A DNA stretch of 10,676 bases from Candidatus Pacearchaeota archaeon (GCA_002690445.1 NZER01000336.1:1-10676), one strand, 5' to 3'. Shown: positions 1 to 7,500, counted from the stretch's first letter. A program made the numbers and translations. The notes: a model not told the origin generated them from the sequence alone.

Positions 1-10
1 AAAAATTCAT
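1..10 (-). CDS. start of a further gene in the operon, running off the left edge
   Basis: On the minus strand an ATG at 10-8 overlaps the TGA stop (9-7) of the preceding gene in the ATGA arrangement used at many other junctions here. Only Met-Asn-Phe and one further base are inside the window, so nothing can be said about the product. The call rests on the overlap geometry and on the operon clearly continuing leftward with no terminator. Confidence 0.5.
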
Positions 11-609
11 TTTTTTATACATTTTAGTAAAATATAAAGTTGTGGGCTATCTTCCCATAAAGATAAAATCTCATATTCACAATTAAAAAAAAGCCTAACA
101 AATTCTAAAGTTAAAATGCTGGGAACCTCCTGCCGTATTGCTTCTTGCACATCTTTATAGCCAAGCTTTGTTACGTTATTGCAGAAGGTTTTATATTGTT
201 CGTGTTCTAAAAATTGCTCGTCCCAAACTGTGGACCATAAAAAATTATCATTTTTATAGGCATGCTCTTGTTCACCATTTTTAACCCACCCTATTTTATA
301 ATTTTCGAACCTCCAATGATCTCCGAGCCCCCAGTCGACATATAAAATCCCGTTTGGGTTTAGGTTCTCGTGGCATTTTTCTATAAAATCCCAGGGATCT
401 TTTGAAAAATAGGCGCATCTAGTGCAGATTATGGTGTCATATTTTGTTTTTAAACTCCAGTCTGAGTTTATGCTCCAGTTTTTTAAGCTTAGGTCGTATA
501 GGTCCCCTTGGTAAACATTGTTTTTATTAAAACCCAGTAACGCGGTTCTGCCTTTGGGTTTTATTTTTTTGTTATAAAAATTGAAAACATGTAAATCTGA
601 TCTACCCAT
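7..609 (-). CDS. SAM-dependent methyltransferase-like protein, 200 aa
   Basis: Probable class I (Rossmann) methyltransferase, cytoplasmic. The recognisable part is the middle: a strand and acidic segment around residues 57-75 (KYDTIICTRC...FSKDPWDF) followed by NLNPNGILYVDWGLGDHW (83-99). This matches the motif where such enzymes place the 'leader prepares next strand' segment (L-x-P-G-G-x-L-like). The N-terminal SAM-binding loop is degenerate: residues 19-30 (KGRTALLGFNKN) take the place of the usual GxGxG, so SAM binding is less certain than in the other two methyltransferases of the cluster. The C-terminal half (Trp/Phe/Glu rich) is not recognised. Its start codon lies 8 bases inside the FkbM gene and there is no Shine-Dalgarno sequence, so translation is probably coupled. 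It could methylate the glycan made by the operon, but it could also be a non-catalytic relative. Confidence 0.7.
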   Translation of the reverse strand: MGRSDLHVFNFYNKKIKPKGRTALLGFNKNNVYQGDLYDLSLKNWSINSDWSLKTKYDTIICTRCAYFSKDPWDFIEKCHENLNPNGILYVDWGLGDHWRFENYKIGWVKNGEQEHAYKNDNFLWSTVWDEQFLEHEQYKTFCNNVTKLGYKDVQEAIRQEVPSILTLEFVRLFFNCEYEILSLWEDSPQLYILLKCIKK

Positions 610-1171
610 GCCAATTATTAAGAGCTGTGTTGTTTTTTTTGTATTTTAAAAGAACAGCCTCTGTTCGCGCGCACCACTCGGGGGAGTGAATTTTTCTTGA
701 GTGATCTTCGAAGTATGTGTTTTTAATTTTTTGAAATGCGCCAGTTTCAAATAAGTGATTGAGTATTTCATATTCCGCGCCTTCTGCGTCTATCTTGAGT
801 AAGTCAATCTCTCTGTTTAGGTCGCTTATGTATTTCGCTATATCAATGCATTCAACTTCAACATTGAGGTTTAGGTCGAGATTCGTCTTGTCTTTAATTA
901 GTGACGCACCGCCATTTCTAGCTAAAGCTCCTCTTTTATAGTAAAGTGTCATTTTGCCATTTGATTTCCATGCTGCCGACTGATTTAAGTGAATATTAGA
1001 CAGGGGCGCGTACTTTTCGTAAAGCTCTTTAAAAAACATGGGGTGGGGCTCAAAAGAGTGTATCTCGCAGCCTGTCGGCAATAGGGCCTCAATTTCCTGG
1101 CCTTCGTTGGCGCCAATATCTATTACTATAGACGATGCTGTGATTGGTATGGTTTTAATTAAATCTTTCAT
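602..1171 (-). CDS. FkbM family methyltransferase, 189 aa
   Basis: Class I SAM-dependent methyltransferase of the FkbM family, which O-methylates hydroxyls on sugars and natural products. Motif I is clear at residues 16-24 (VIDIGANEG). The ribose-binding acidic residue is E41 in HSFEPHP (38-44). The family signature LLKIDAEGAEYEIL spans 124-137. Length and motif order are normal for a compact FkbM domain, and no signal peptide or membrane segment is present. The start ATG shares the ATGA overlap (1168-1171) with the stop of the deacetylase-like gene. FkbM genes are common in envelope polysaccharide clusters and occur in marine phage genomes. Here the likely substrate is a sugar hydroxyl on the oligosaccharide made by the neighbouring glycosyltransferases (inference). 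Confidence 0.9.
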   Translation of the reverse strand: MKDLIKTIPITASSIVIDIGANEGQEIEALLPTGCEIHSFEPHPMFFKELYEKYAPLSNIHLNQSAAWKSNGKMTLYYKRGALARNGGASLIKDKTNLDLNLNVEVECIDIAKYISDLNREIDLLKIDAEGAEYEILNHLFETGAFQKIKNTYFEDHSRKIHSPEWCARTEAVLLKYKKNNTALNNWHG

Positions 1172-1893
1172 AATAAGTCTTTCATGAAAGCAAATTTTAT
1201 ATTTTCTTTCTTGCTGTCAAGAAACTTTACTAGGTCATCTTTGAGTTTTTCGTTTAAAAAATTTGAGTCCCATTCACAGGCATGATAAACTATTTCTGTT
1301 TTATCGTAAAATTTTAATTCTTTAGATGGTGGGCAACAGTTATAGTAAACTACATTTTTAAATTTTTTGTCTTCTCCTTTATAATCTAATGATCCATCGC
1401 TATATTTATCTGGAGAAAGGGCTAGTATCTCTATTCCGTTATCCGCGCATGCTTTTATTGAATCTGGTGACATTCTCCATGCTGGGGGGCGCAATATATT
1501 TTTAAATGGTATTTTTGTTACTTCTGCCATTTCGCGCATCGCCCCAATAATTGCAGTTGCGTCATCATAGCTTAAATATTTAAATTCGTCGTTATTGCTT
1601 TTCTTAGGAATACCATGAAAATATCCGTGAAATCCAATTTCGAAATTTTCGGGATTTAGCTTAATAATTTCATCACAAAAATCAGGGAAGTTGTTAAGTA
1701 AAAGGGGTTCTTCGGTATTTGTAAGTCTTTGCGAAAAATTACCATATACTGTTCTCCAGTACGCACAAGGTATAAAAAGCGTAAACTTAATGCTGGGAAA
1801 CACATCGATAAGTTCATAACACTTATCTAACACCTTCGTTGACGATTGCGCATGCGGAGAAACATCATCTATGCTAATATTAACTAAATACAT
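1168..1893 (-). CDS. polysaccharide deacetylase-like protein (CE4/DUF2334 type), 241 aa
   Basis: Predicted metal-dependent deacetylase with the NodB-type (beta/alpha)7 fold, which would remove N- or O-acetyl groups from a sugar. The catalytic elements appear in the expected order: the Asp pair D9-D10 in ISIDDVSPH (residues 6-14), the metal-binding H89-x3-H93 in GFHGYFHG (87-94), the R-P-P-A-W-R motif (135-140) in place of the usual RxPxG, and a late histidine H204 in VYHACEW (202-208). There is no signal peptide, so it would act in the cytoplasm, unlike most secreted CE4 enzymes that trim peptidoglycan or chitin. The start overlaps the GT4 gene by 10 bases. Deacetylation of a nucleotide sugar or lipid- or protein-linked sugar is the plausible role. 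The exact subfamily is uncertain. Confidence 0.82.
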   Translation of the reverse strand: MYLVNISIDDVSPHAQSSTKVLDKCYELIDVFPSIKFTLFIPCAYWRTVYGNFSQRLTNTEEPLLLNNFPDFCDEIIKLNPENFEIGFHGYFHGIPKKSNNDEFKYLSYDDATAIIGAMREMAEVTKIPFKNILRPPAWRMSPDSIKACADNGIEILALSPDKYSDGSLDYKGEDKKFKNVVYYNCCPPSKELKFYDKTEIVYHACEWDSNFLNEKLKDDLVKFLDSKKENIKFAFMKDLL

Positions 1894-2777
1894 TTAAAAA
1901 ATTTTATGTAATCTTGCGCTACCTCCCTTATGTCTTTAATATTAATATTATCACTGTAAAAATCAATGTTTGATGCAATTTTTTCAAGCGAAGATAGGAA
2001 ATCCTCCAATTCGTTAAATGTCCCGCCTCCTTGTTTGACGAGCTCTGGATTGCCTCCACTGTTTTTAGCTAAAACTGGGACTCCAGAAGACAGTGCTTCA
2101 ATAATAGAGTTTGAACAACAGTCGTGAATTGTAGCGGAAACAAAAACGTCTACTTTTTTAAAAAAGTCTGCGATTTCTACTGTTGTTTTAGGTGGCAGGC
2201 ATTTTATGTTTTCATAATGAATATTTTCTGGCTTATTGCCTATAAAAGTAAAATCAAATTTGTTAAAATCTAAGGACTGGTCGATGAGGCTGTAAAAGTT
2301 AAAGCCTTTGTTGATATTTTTTGACCAACTTGTACATAAGAGTCTTGTTTTTGAGTTGCTAGCCTTTTTTTGTTTTGGAGAGAAAATTTCTGGATCTGCA
2401 CAATTGTGAATCACTGTTGATTTGCTTGGTGTAAAATTGTATTCTTTAAATTTTTCTCGAGACCAATGGCTTTGGAAAATTGTACCATCTGAAATTTTAT
2501 TAAAATTAATCGCTAAGTCTTGTCTGATGTCGTTTGGTTCGTTGTAGAGTTTTTGTAGCCCATCCATTCTGTGAATGAATTTTTTATTTGGGAATTGGTT
2601 TTTTAATGCGATGGTGTTTGGGGTTTCATGGTGGCCGTTGTATAAGATGACGTCCGCTTGTGCAGGGTCTAAGGTCAAGGCGCCTTGTTTAATAAATTGG
2701 TTTTTAAGGCACTTTAAAAACTGATTACCGCCTCCGTGCGGGGCGTCCGTTGTTTTAAAGGAAATATAAACTTTCAT
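1884..2777 (-). CDS. GT4-family glycosyltransferase (GT-B fold), 297 aa
   Basis: Retaining glycosyltransferase of the GT4 group. The N-terminal domain shows a glycine-rich GGGNQF loop (residues 15-20), HRMDG (69-73) and the FQSHWSREKF segment (101-110) typical of the inter-domain region. The C-terminal Rossmann domain starts at TRLLCTSWSKNINKG (144-158). It carries the donor-binding block 219-250 (DCCSNSIIEAL, SGVPVLAKNSGGNPELV). In the family E-x7-E motif the first Glu is replaced by Asp (D219...E227), a conservative change that keeps the acidic group. The protein is somewhat short for GT4 but has both lobes. It begins in an ATGA overlap with the GT9 gene (2774-2777) and overlaps the deacetylase-like gene downstream. 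Donor and acceptor sugars cannot be deduced. Confidence 0.88.
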   Translation of the reverse strand: MKVYISFKTTDAPHGGGNQFLKCLKNQFIKQGALTLDPAQADVILYNGHHETPNTIALKNQFPNKKFIHRMDGLQKLYNEPNDIRQDLAINFNKISDGTIFQSHWSREKFKEYNFTPSKSTVIHNCADPEIFSPKQKKASNSKTRLLCTSWSKNINKGFNFYSLIDQSLDFNKFDFTFIGNKPENIHYENIKCLPPKTTVEIADFFKKVDVFVSATIHDCCSNSIIEALSSGVPVLAKNSGGNPELVKQGGGTFNELEDFLSSLEKIASNIDFYSDNINIKDIREVAQDYIKFFKCI

Positions 2778-3592
2778 TCGTCGATTTCTTTTAAAACAGC
2801 TTCAATAATTTGCCGCTCGTTGTGTGACTTGCGCTCCTCGCTAAAAAGAGAATGGTTTTTATATCCTCCGATTTTGTTTCTGTATAAGGAAATGTCAATC
2901 ATCGTATTTTCTTTATAATGAAACGTAGAGGGATAAACATGAAAACTAGTAAAAATCACGATGGACTTGGTGTCAGCAGCATTGGCTAGATGAACTATAC
3001 CGCCCTCCGATGCGAGCAACAAAGATGCTCTTTTTAATATATGCAAACACTCTCTGAAGGAGAGCTTGCCGCTTAAATCTATGGCGTTTTCTAAAGGTCT
3101 TTGTCCTCCTTTTCCAACTTGGACAAAAGAAAATCTGTCTTTAAGGCTGTTAACTACGTTTTGCCATTTTGAAAAGGGATATTCTCTGCCCTGCGACCAA
3201 CTCATCTTTGAATAGGGCTCTATGCATATATATTTTGCTGGTAAATTTGAAGCTATCTTCTCCGCTCGCTCTTGCTCAGATTTGGTTAAATAAAGCTCAC
3301 ATTCAAGCTTGAAGTCTTTGAGGTTTAAATTTTGACAGATATGCTCTATAACGTGCTGGCTAGTTGTAAATGAAACTTTATCGCCATGGTCAACGAGATA
3401 ATGCAAGCGTGGGTCGCTTATGTTGATTTTATAATAGTCTTTATCAGGGTTGAAGGTAAAATTACTATTATTCTTAAAAATAGGACTAAATTCGCAAATA
3501 GAGTTGTTCTCTATTGGTAGAACTGGAAGTTGTTTTTCCTTTCTAACTGCAGCCGCTACGGCAGTCCAAGTTAAGTGTCCGCCTAATCCCAT
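2774..3592 (-). CDS. GT9 (heptosyltransferase-like) glycosyltransferase, 272 aa
   Basis: GT-B fold glycosyltransferase of the ADP-heptose:LPS heptosyltransferase group (GT9). The N-terminus MGLGGHLTWTAVAAA is the usual glycine-rich acceptor-side loop after beta1. The C-terminal lobe has YICIEPYSK (residues 121-129), GREYPFSKWQNVV (135-147), FVQVGKGGQ and the family signature LSFRECLHILKRASLLLASEGG (177-198) followed by VHLANA. I place the start at the ATG at 3592, because a perfect GGAGGA lies 7 bases upstream of it. The ATG at 3607 (277-aa version) would include that ribosome-binding site in its own coding region. With this start the gene overlaps the methyltransferase gene by 10 bases. GT9 enzymes usually add heptose or related sugars to LPS core, but the donor here is unknown. 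No membrane segment is seen. Confidence 0.85.
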   Translation of the reverse strand: MGLGGHLTWTAVAAAVRKEKQLPVLPIENNSICEFSPIFKNNSNFTFNPDKDYYKINISDPRLHYLVDHGDKVSFTTSQHVIEHICQNLNLKDFKLECELYLTKSEQERAEKIASNLPAKYICIEPYSKMSWSQGREYPFSKWQNVVNSLKDRFSFVQVGKGGQRPLENAIDLSGKLSFRECLHILKRASLLLASEGGIVHLANAADTKSIVIFTSFHVYPSTFHYKENTMIDISLYRNKIGGYKNHSLFSEERKSHNERQIIEAVLKEIDE

Positions 3593-4356
3593 GGGCATTT
3601 CCTCCATACTCTCATTCCGTCCGCGTTAAGAATTAAGGAAAAGTTTTTTTGAATTAAGTTTTTGGTTTTTTCTTTATCTCTGTCTAGATCGCAATAAGTG
3701 CCTTGTTGTTCTTCGTTGTGGTCTACCCATGTTTCAAAGAAAAAGGTTTTATTGTTTTCTGAATATTTTATGATCTCTTGAATGGCTTGGTGTGGGTCAT
3801 TTAAGTGTTCTAACACGTCAAGCATAAAGATAAAATCAAACTTTATATCTCCGTAGCTTGGAAATTTATCTGGTTCTATTTCGTACTTAAATACTTTTGC
3901 GCCGCGTTTTTTAAGCCTCCATTCTCCGAAGGTTAGGTGTTCGCTAGGAACATCGTTGATAAAAAAATCAAAATTATAGTTTTTAGCGTTATCGTATAAC
4001 CAGCAAGAAATTGGAGAAACGCCCGCTCCGTATTCCAATACTTTTACGTCTTTGTTAAAGTTATTAATAGCTAATTGTTGTAATGTCAAGAGGCCAGTAT
4101 TGTATGCAGTTCCGTGTTCGTGGTATTTGCATTGGCGAAAAGAAGACCACGCCCCGATGTCTTTGTAAAATTCAAAGATTTGGGCTGTTGTTTCCCTGGG
4201 TTTACTTTCCCAGATCTCCTCAAAAGTTAAACCTGAGACGGGTTTACAGGTTGCAGATCCTGGTAAGGACGGTTTTCTGCCTTTTTTTCTTGCAGAAAGC
4301 TCTTCTGCTTCTTCCGATGAAACATTATAGTATTCACATAAGTCGTCATGCCACAT
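3583..4356 (-). CDS. class I SAM-dependent methyltransferase, 257 aa
   Basis: SAM-dependent methyltransferase, cytoplasmic. Motif I is VLEYGAGVSP (residues 106-115). The acidic residue after beta2 is D135 in INDVPSEH (133-140). Motif IV is DFIFMLDVLEHLNDPHQ (174-190), with the D-V-L-E-H signature seen in UbiE/Methyltransf_11-type and sugar methyltransferases. An N-terminal extension of about 100 residues precedes the catalytic domain. It is charged, with a short KKGRKPSLPGS linker (24-34) and a helical EIWESKPRETTAQIFEFYKDIG segment. The role of this extension is unknown, perhaps acceptor binding. The gene starts 6 bases after the GT2 stop with no evident Shine-Dalgarno sequence. Most likely it methylates a sugar in the glycan of this cluster, but a small-molecule substrate cannot be excluded. 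Confidence 0.82.
   Translation of the reverse strand: MWHDDLCEYYNVSSEEAEELSARKKGRKPSLPGSATCKPVSGLTFEEIWESKPRETTAQIFEFYKDIGAWSSFRQCKYHEHGTAYNTGLLTLQQLAINNFNKDVKVLEYGAGVSPISCWLYDNAKNYNFDFFINDVPSEHLTFGEWRLKKRGAKVFKYEIEPDKFPSYGDIKFDFIFMLDVLEHLNDPHQAIQEIIKYSENNKTFFFETWVDHNEEQQGTYCDLDRDKEKTKNLIQKNFSLILNADGMRVWRKCPWD
3600..3605 (-). promoter_or_regulatory. strong ribosome-binding site that fixes the GT9 start
   Basis: On the minus strand GGAGGA is followed by 7 bases (AATGCCC) and then the ATG at 3592. It is the only near-perfect Shine-Dalgarno sequence I find in front of any gene in this operon. It sits inside the end of the upstream methyltransferase gene and overlaps the G of an upstream in-frame ATG (3607). 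Confidence 0.75.
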
Positions 4357-4362
4357 AATATT

Positions 4363-5307
4363 TTAATCTATCATTTTATAATCATCTTTGCTGCAATCTT
4401 CTGGCCTAATCGGGTTTTTAAGCCAATTTCCGTAAGAGTCGAGAGGTTTGTTCCAGCCGATCGGTTCTGCCGCAAATTCAATACCAAATGGAACATCTCG
4501 TTCCTTTGAAAGTTCTAGCACTTTCTTATAGTTCCAGATTTTGTAATATTTATACGAATCTTTTGGGGGCCAGTATTCGCCGTATCTTTTATCGCCTCTT
4601 ACTCTAGCGTTTGTGCCCCTGGGGTCAGTATATATTGCAGCAGAAACTGGGAAAACAGGCATCGCTAAATACGTGGTTGCCTTTTTCTCGCCTAATATTT
4701 TATCTATCTTTTTTAGCATTTTTGTTTCTGAGTCGCCGCCTCCTTCGTGGTTTAGGTTGTCTATGTTCCACGGGTACATTTTCTCAAGCATTTGTCTGCT
4801 GTACAAGGCCTCGCCAGCGCCGCTTATTGGATGATGGGCGTTATTGTGTATAAATTTAAATTTTGTTTGATTCTGCGGAAATAGATAATTTTCCCTATTT
4901 AGTCTGATTGTTCTTTGCGCATCAAAACTCATGCTGCCTGTATGCTCTGAATTTTTCTGAAAAAACTTTATATAGTTTTTAAGCCACCCTCCTTTTACAA
5001 AAAACTGCATATCTGACTGGAGCGGAGCAATAAAGTCTCCACTTGCTTTTTCGCATATAGTGTTTAGTCCTTTGGCAAACTCATTAGAAGGGTTTCTTTC
5101 TTTTTCTTGGTGAACTGAGACTCCTCGGTCTTTTAGTTCTTGCAAATATTCACTGGTGCCGATTTCTGTCGAGGCATTGTCAACTACGAATATTTCTTTA
5201 TTGGAATAGTCCTCTGTGCAGTGCATTAGGGACTCAAGGCAGCTTTTTAAATAAAAGAGCCTATTGCAGTTCACTAGTCCAAAGGTAACCTTGGGTAAAT
5301 CTTTCAT
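4363..5307 (-). CDS. GT2-family glycosyltransferase (GT-A fold), 314 aa
   Basis: Inverting-type GT2 glycosyltransferase using a nucleotide-sugar donor. The N-terminal strand VTFGLVNCNRLFYLKSCLES (residues 7-26) and FVVDNAST (40-47) form the nucleotide-binding half. The metal-site region is GDFIAPLQSDMQFF (90-103), in which the DXD motif appears as Q-S-D. The acceptor-side base region is probably GGGDSET (189-195), where the usual E-D pair is replaced by D-S-E. The last 90 or so residues, rich in Trp, Tyr and Lys, extend beyond the core fold and are not recognised. No transmembrane helices are present, so it is not a processive synthase. The start lies in an ATGA overlap with the epimerase gene (5304-5307). 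Substrates are unknown. Confidence 0.85.
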   Translation of the reverse strand: MKDLPKVTFGLVNCNRLFYLKSCLESLMHCTEDYSNKEIFVVDNASTEIGTSEYLQELKDRGVSVHQEKERNPSNEFAKGLNTICEKASGDFIAPLQSDMQFFVKGGWLKNYIKFFQKNSEHTGSMSFDAQRTIRLNRENYLFPQNQTKFKFIHNNAHHPISGAGEALYSRQMLEKMYPWNIDNLNHEGGGDSETKMLKKIDKILGEKKATTYLAMPVFPVSAAIYTDPRGTNARVRGDKRYGEYWPPKDSYKYYKIWNYKKVLELSKERDVPFGIEFAAEPIGWNKPLDSYGNWLKNPIRPEDCSKDDYKMID

Positions 5308-6287
5308 TGCGTGGTGTTTGATAAAAAGTCTATTGTTTGTTTGAGCCCTTGGTGTTTTTGCATTTTAGGCTCCCATTTAAAGTCTTCTTTAAGTTTTGTA
5401 TTGTCGCTATAAAAAACCCTTTGATCTCCAGGCCTTTCTTCTGAGAAGACAACCTCTTTCTCACAAATATTTTGTCTTAGAAAATCTAACATCTCTAATA
5501 GGGAAATTGAATTTTCTGCGCCGCCGCCTACATTGTAAGCGCCAGCAAGCACGTCAGACTTTAGTATCCTCTCGCATAAGTCTACAAGATCTGTAACGTG
5601 TAGTATGTCTCTTACTTGTTTGCCGTTTCCATAAATTGTTAATGGGGATTTATTTAGAAAAGATTGTATAAACCAAGCAATCCAACCTTGGTCTTCTGTG
5701 CCGCTTTGGTGCGAGCCATAAACACAGCTTTGCCTAAGTGTGAAAGTTTTTAACCCAAAAATCCTTGAATAATCTATAGCGTATTGGTCTGCAGCTCCTT
5801 TACTGCAGCCGTATGGCGAGTGAAAGTCTAATGGCTCACAGCTTTTGATTCCGCTTGGGCTTTCGGCAAGTTCGTATCGAGTGCTGCCTTCTGATATTTT
5901 TTGATTCCTTAGTGTTCCGTAAACTTTATTTGAAGAAGAATAAATTATTTTAGTCTCGGGGCAAATTTTCCTCACAATCTCTAGTAGGTTAAATGTTCCG
6001 AGGGCGTTTGTTTCAAAGTCCCTCCTGGGGTTTTTGACTGATAGGGTAACCGCGGTTTGACCTCCAAAGTGCAAGATGCCGTCAAAAACTTCTGACTTGA
6101 GGCATCTCTCGAGGCCTTCTGCTTTTGACAGGTCTCCGCGATGGACCGTAGTGAATCTCTCTAGTTCTGGCCTCCAACCTTTCTCAAAATTATCAAATAT
6201 ATGGATGTTTTCATATCCTCTTTCTTTTAAAATTAGGGCGCAGTTAAATCCAATGAATCCCGCACCGCCTGTTATTAGTATTTTCAT
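5304..6287 (-). CDS. NAD-dependent sugar-nucleotide epimerase, CDP-paratose 2-epimerase-like, 327 aa
   Basis: Extended short-chain dehydrogenase/reductase acting on a nucleotide sugar. The NAD-binding GGAGFIG lies at residues 7-13. Catalytic residues are the serine cluster SSSNKVYG (117-124) and Y159-x3-K163 in PYGCSKGAADQY (158-169). Residues 186-205 (QSCVYGSHQSGTEDQGWIAW) resemble the conserved stretch of CDP-paratose 2-epimerase (tyvelose epimerase, RfbE), which interconverts C2 of a CDP-3,6-dideoxyhexose. That assignment is from memory of the family and is less sure than the SDR call; a UDP-glucose 4-epimerase-like role is the alternative. Other genes for a CDP-dideoxysugar pathway are not in the window, so the substrate would have to come from the host or from genes outside. 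A 4-base gap separates it from the radical SAM gene. It supplies an activated sugar for the flanking glycosyltransferases. Confidence 0.88.
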   Translation of the reverse strand: MKILITGGAGFIGFNCALILKERGYENIHIFDNFEKGWRPELERFTTVHRGDLSKAEGLERCLKSEVFDGILHFGGQTAVTLSVKNPRRDFETNALGTFNLLEIVRKICPETKIIYSSSNKVYGTLRNQKISEGSTRYELAESPSGIKSCEPLDFHSPYGCSKGAADQYAIDYSRIFGLKTFTLRQSCVYGSHQSGTEDQGWIAWFIQSFLNKSPLTIYGNGKQVRDILHVTDLVDLCERILKSDVLAGAYNVGGGAENSISLLEMLDFLRQNICEKEVVFSEERPGDQRVFYSDNTKLKEDFKWEPKMQKHQGLKQTIDFLSNTTQ

Positions 6288-6291
6288 AAAA

Positions 6292-7500
6292 CTAGATAAA
6301 TTCTGGGTGCTTTATGCTTTTTCTGATTTCTTCTTGAGCAAGTAATAGCTCGTCTTTGTCTTCCTTGCTGTTGACGGAGTTGTGCAATTCCCACATAATC
6401 TTATTGCTTTCGTGTGGCTTGCAAAGCTGGGTGCATTTAGAAAAACATTCTACGTTGTTTATCGTGTTCATTATAGCCTCTCTGGTTTTTAGGTCGTTCC
6501 AGATTTCCTTGAATCTTTTTTTATATAGAGATCCATAGCTATATCTTTTATAGCCTCTATGGTTTGTACAAACGTAAACGTGGCCATCTGCTCCAACGCA
6601 CGGTGAAATTTGAGAGCCTAAACATTTTTTATAAGTCCTACCATAGAGCGTCGGGTCTTGCTCTAAGTCGGTAAGCTTGTAGCCGTTAATTTGAAATAAA
6701 TCCCCTAATATATTTTTAGCCTCTCGGAGTAATGGTTCAACTTCGTTATTCCAAAAATCGACACTTCTCTGTTGTCCGCCCTCTCTTTCTCTATTAACTA
6801 TTTCTGGTTTAAATTGACAATAATCAAGTCCTAGGTCTTTAAAGTTTTTGGCGTAATCCACTATTTCTTTGTACGTATCTGGCGTTATGACAAAACCGAC
6901 TCCTATGTCTATTTTTTTACCTTTTCTATTGTTGGTTTCTATAAGCTTCTTTAAGTTGGAAATCATTTTATCCCAACCAGTGTTCTTTTTCGGGCGCCTA
7001 ATAGACTCATAGGTCTCTTTTGTTCCCGAGTCGACGGAAAACCTAACCCAGGTCATATTGTCAACTAGTGTGTCAAACAAGTCCCATTTATCTAATAATG
7101 TCCCATTTGTAAACATTCCCATTTTCATTTTATGCCTGCCTAAGAAAGTTATTGCTTCTTTAATGTGTCTGTTTATGGTTGGTTCGCCTCCACCAGTCCA
7201 GTTTACGGCTCTGACATTCATGTCCACAAAGTCCTCACAAGCGCTCATAAGGATATCTCTAGGCATAACCGACCTATCAAAAGTTTCTAAGTCTTTTGAC
7301 TCTGGGAGATGTATGTAAGACGAAATACAAAAATAGCAGGCATGGTTGCAGGTGTTACTGGGGTCAATCTCTACTAAAACTGGAGAAGTGTTGCCAGTTT
7401 GTAGGAATTCGAGAGCTCTGTCAGCGTTAGCAATTATCTTGGCTTGGGGATTAAATATATCCGTCCCTTTGTCTAAAATATTTTTAATACTTTTATTCAT
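6292..7500 (-). CDS. radical SAM protein with SPASM-like C-terminal domain, 402 aa
   Basis: Radical SAM enzyme. The cluster-binding motif C51-x3-C55-x2-C58 (CNHACYFC) follows VEIDPSNT. WTGGGEPT (residues 101-108) is the GGE-type SAM-binding motif, TNGT lies at 131-134 and SVDSGT at 155-160. The C-terminal part has further cysteines, C293, C301, C311, C352, C356 and C360. Their spacing, with the segment PCVGADGHVYVCTNHRG (300-316), is that of a SPASM/Twitch auxiliary Fe-S domain. Family members modify peptides, proteins or sugars (dehydrogenation, epimerisation, thioether formation). Placed between the epimerase and a glycosyltransferase, a sugar-modifying or glycoprotein-modifying role is plausible, but the substrate is unknown. 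There is no B12-binding domain, so C-methylation by a class B mechanism is unlikely. The gene starts in an ATGA overlap with the upstream glycosyltransferase. Confidence 0.9.
   Translation of the reverse strand: MNKSIKNILDKGTDIFNPQAKIIANADRALEFLQTGNTSPVLVEIDPSNTCNHACYFCISSYIHLPESKDLETFDRSVMPRDILMSACEDFVDMNVRAVNWTGGGEPTINRHIKEAITFLGRHKMKMGMFTNGTLLDKWDLFDTLVDNMTWVRFSVDSGTKETYESIRRPKKNTGWDKMISNLKKLIETNNRKGKKIDIGVGFVITPDTYKEIVDYAKNFKDLGLDYCQFKPEIVNREREGGQQRSVDFWNNEVEPLLREAKNILGDLFQINGYKLTDLEQDPTLYGRTYKKCLGSQISPCVGADGHVYVCTNHRGYKRYSYGSLYKKRFKEIWNDLKTREAIMNTINNVECFSKCTQLCKPHESNKIMWELHNSVNSKEDKDELLLAQEEIRKSIKHPEFI

Noticed and set aside
4083..4358. Plus-strand open frame opposite the methyltransferase gene
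   Set aside because: Antisense shadow of a well-supported gene, Cys/Arg/Leu-rich nonsense composition, no promoter or ribosome-binding site.
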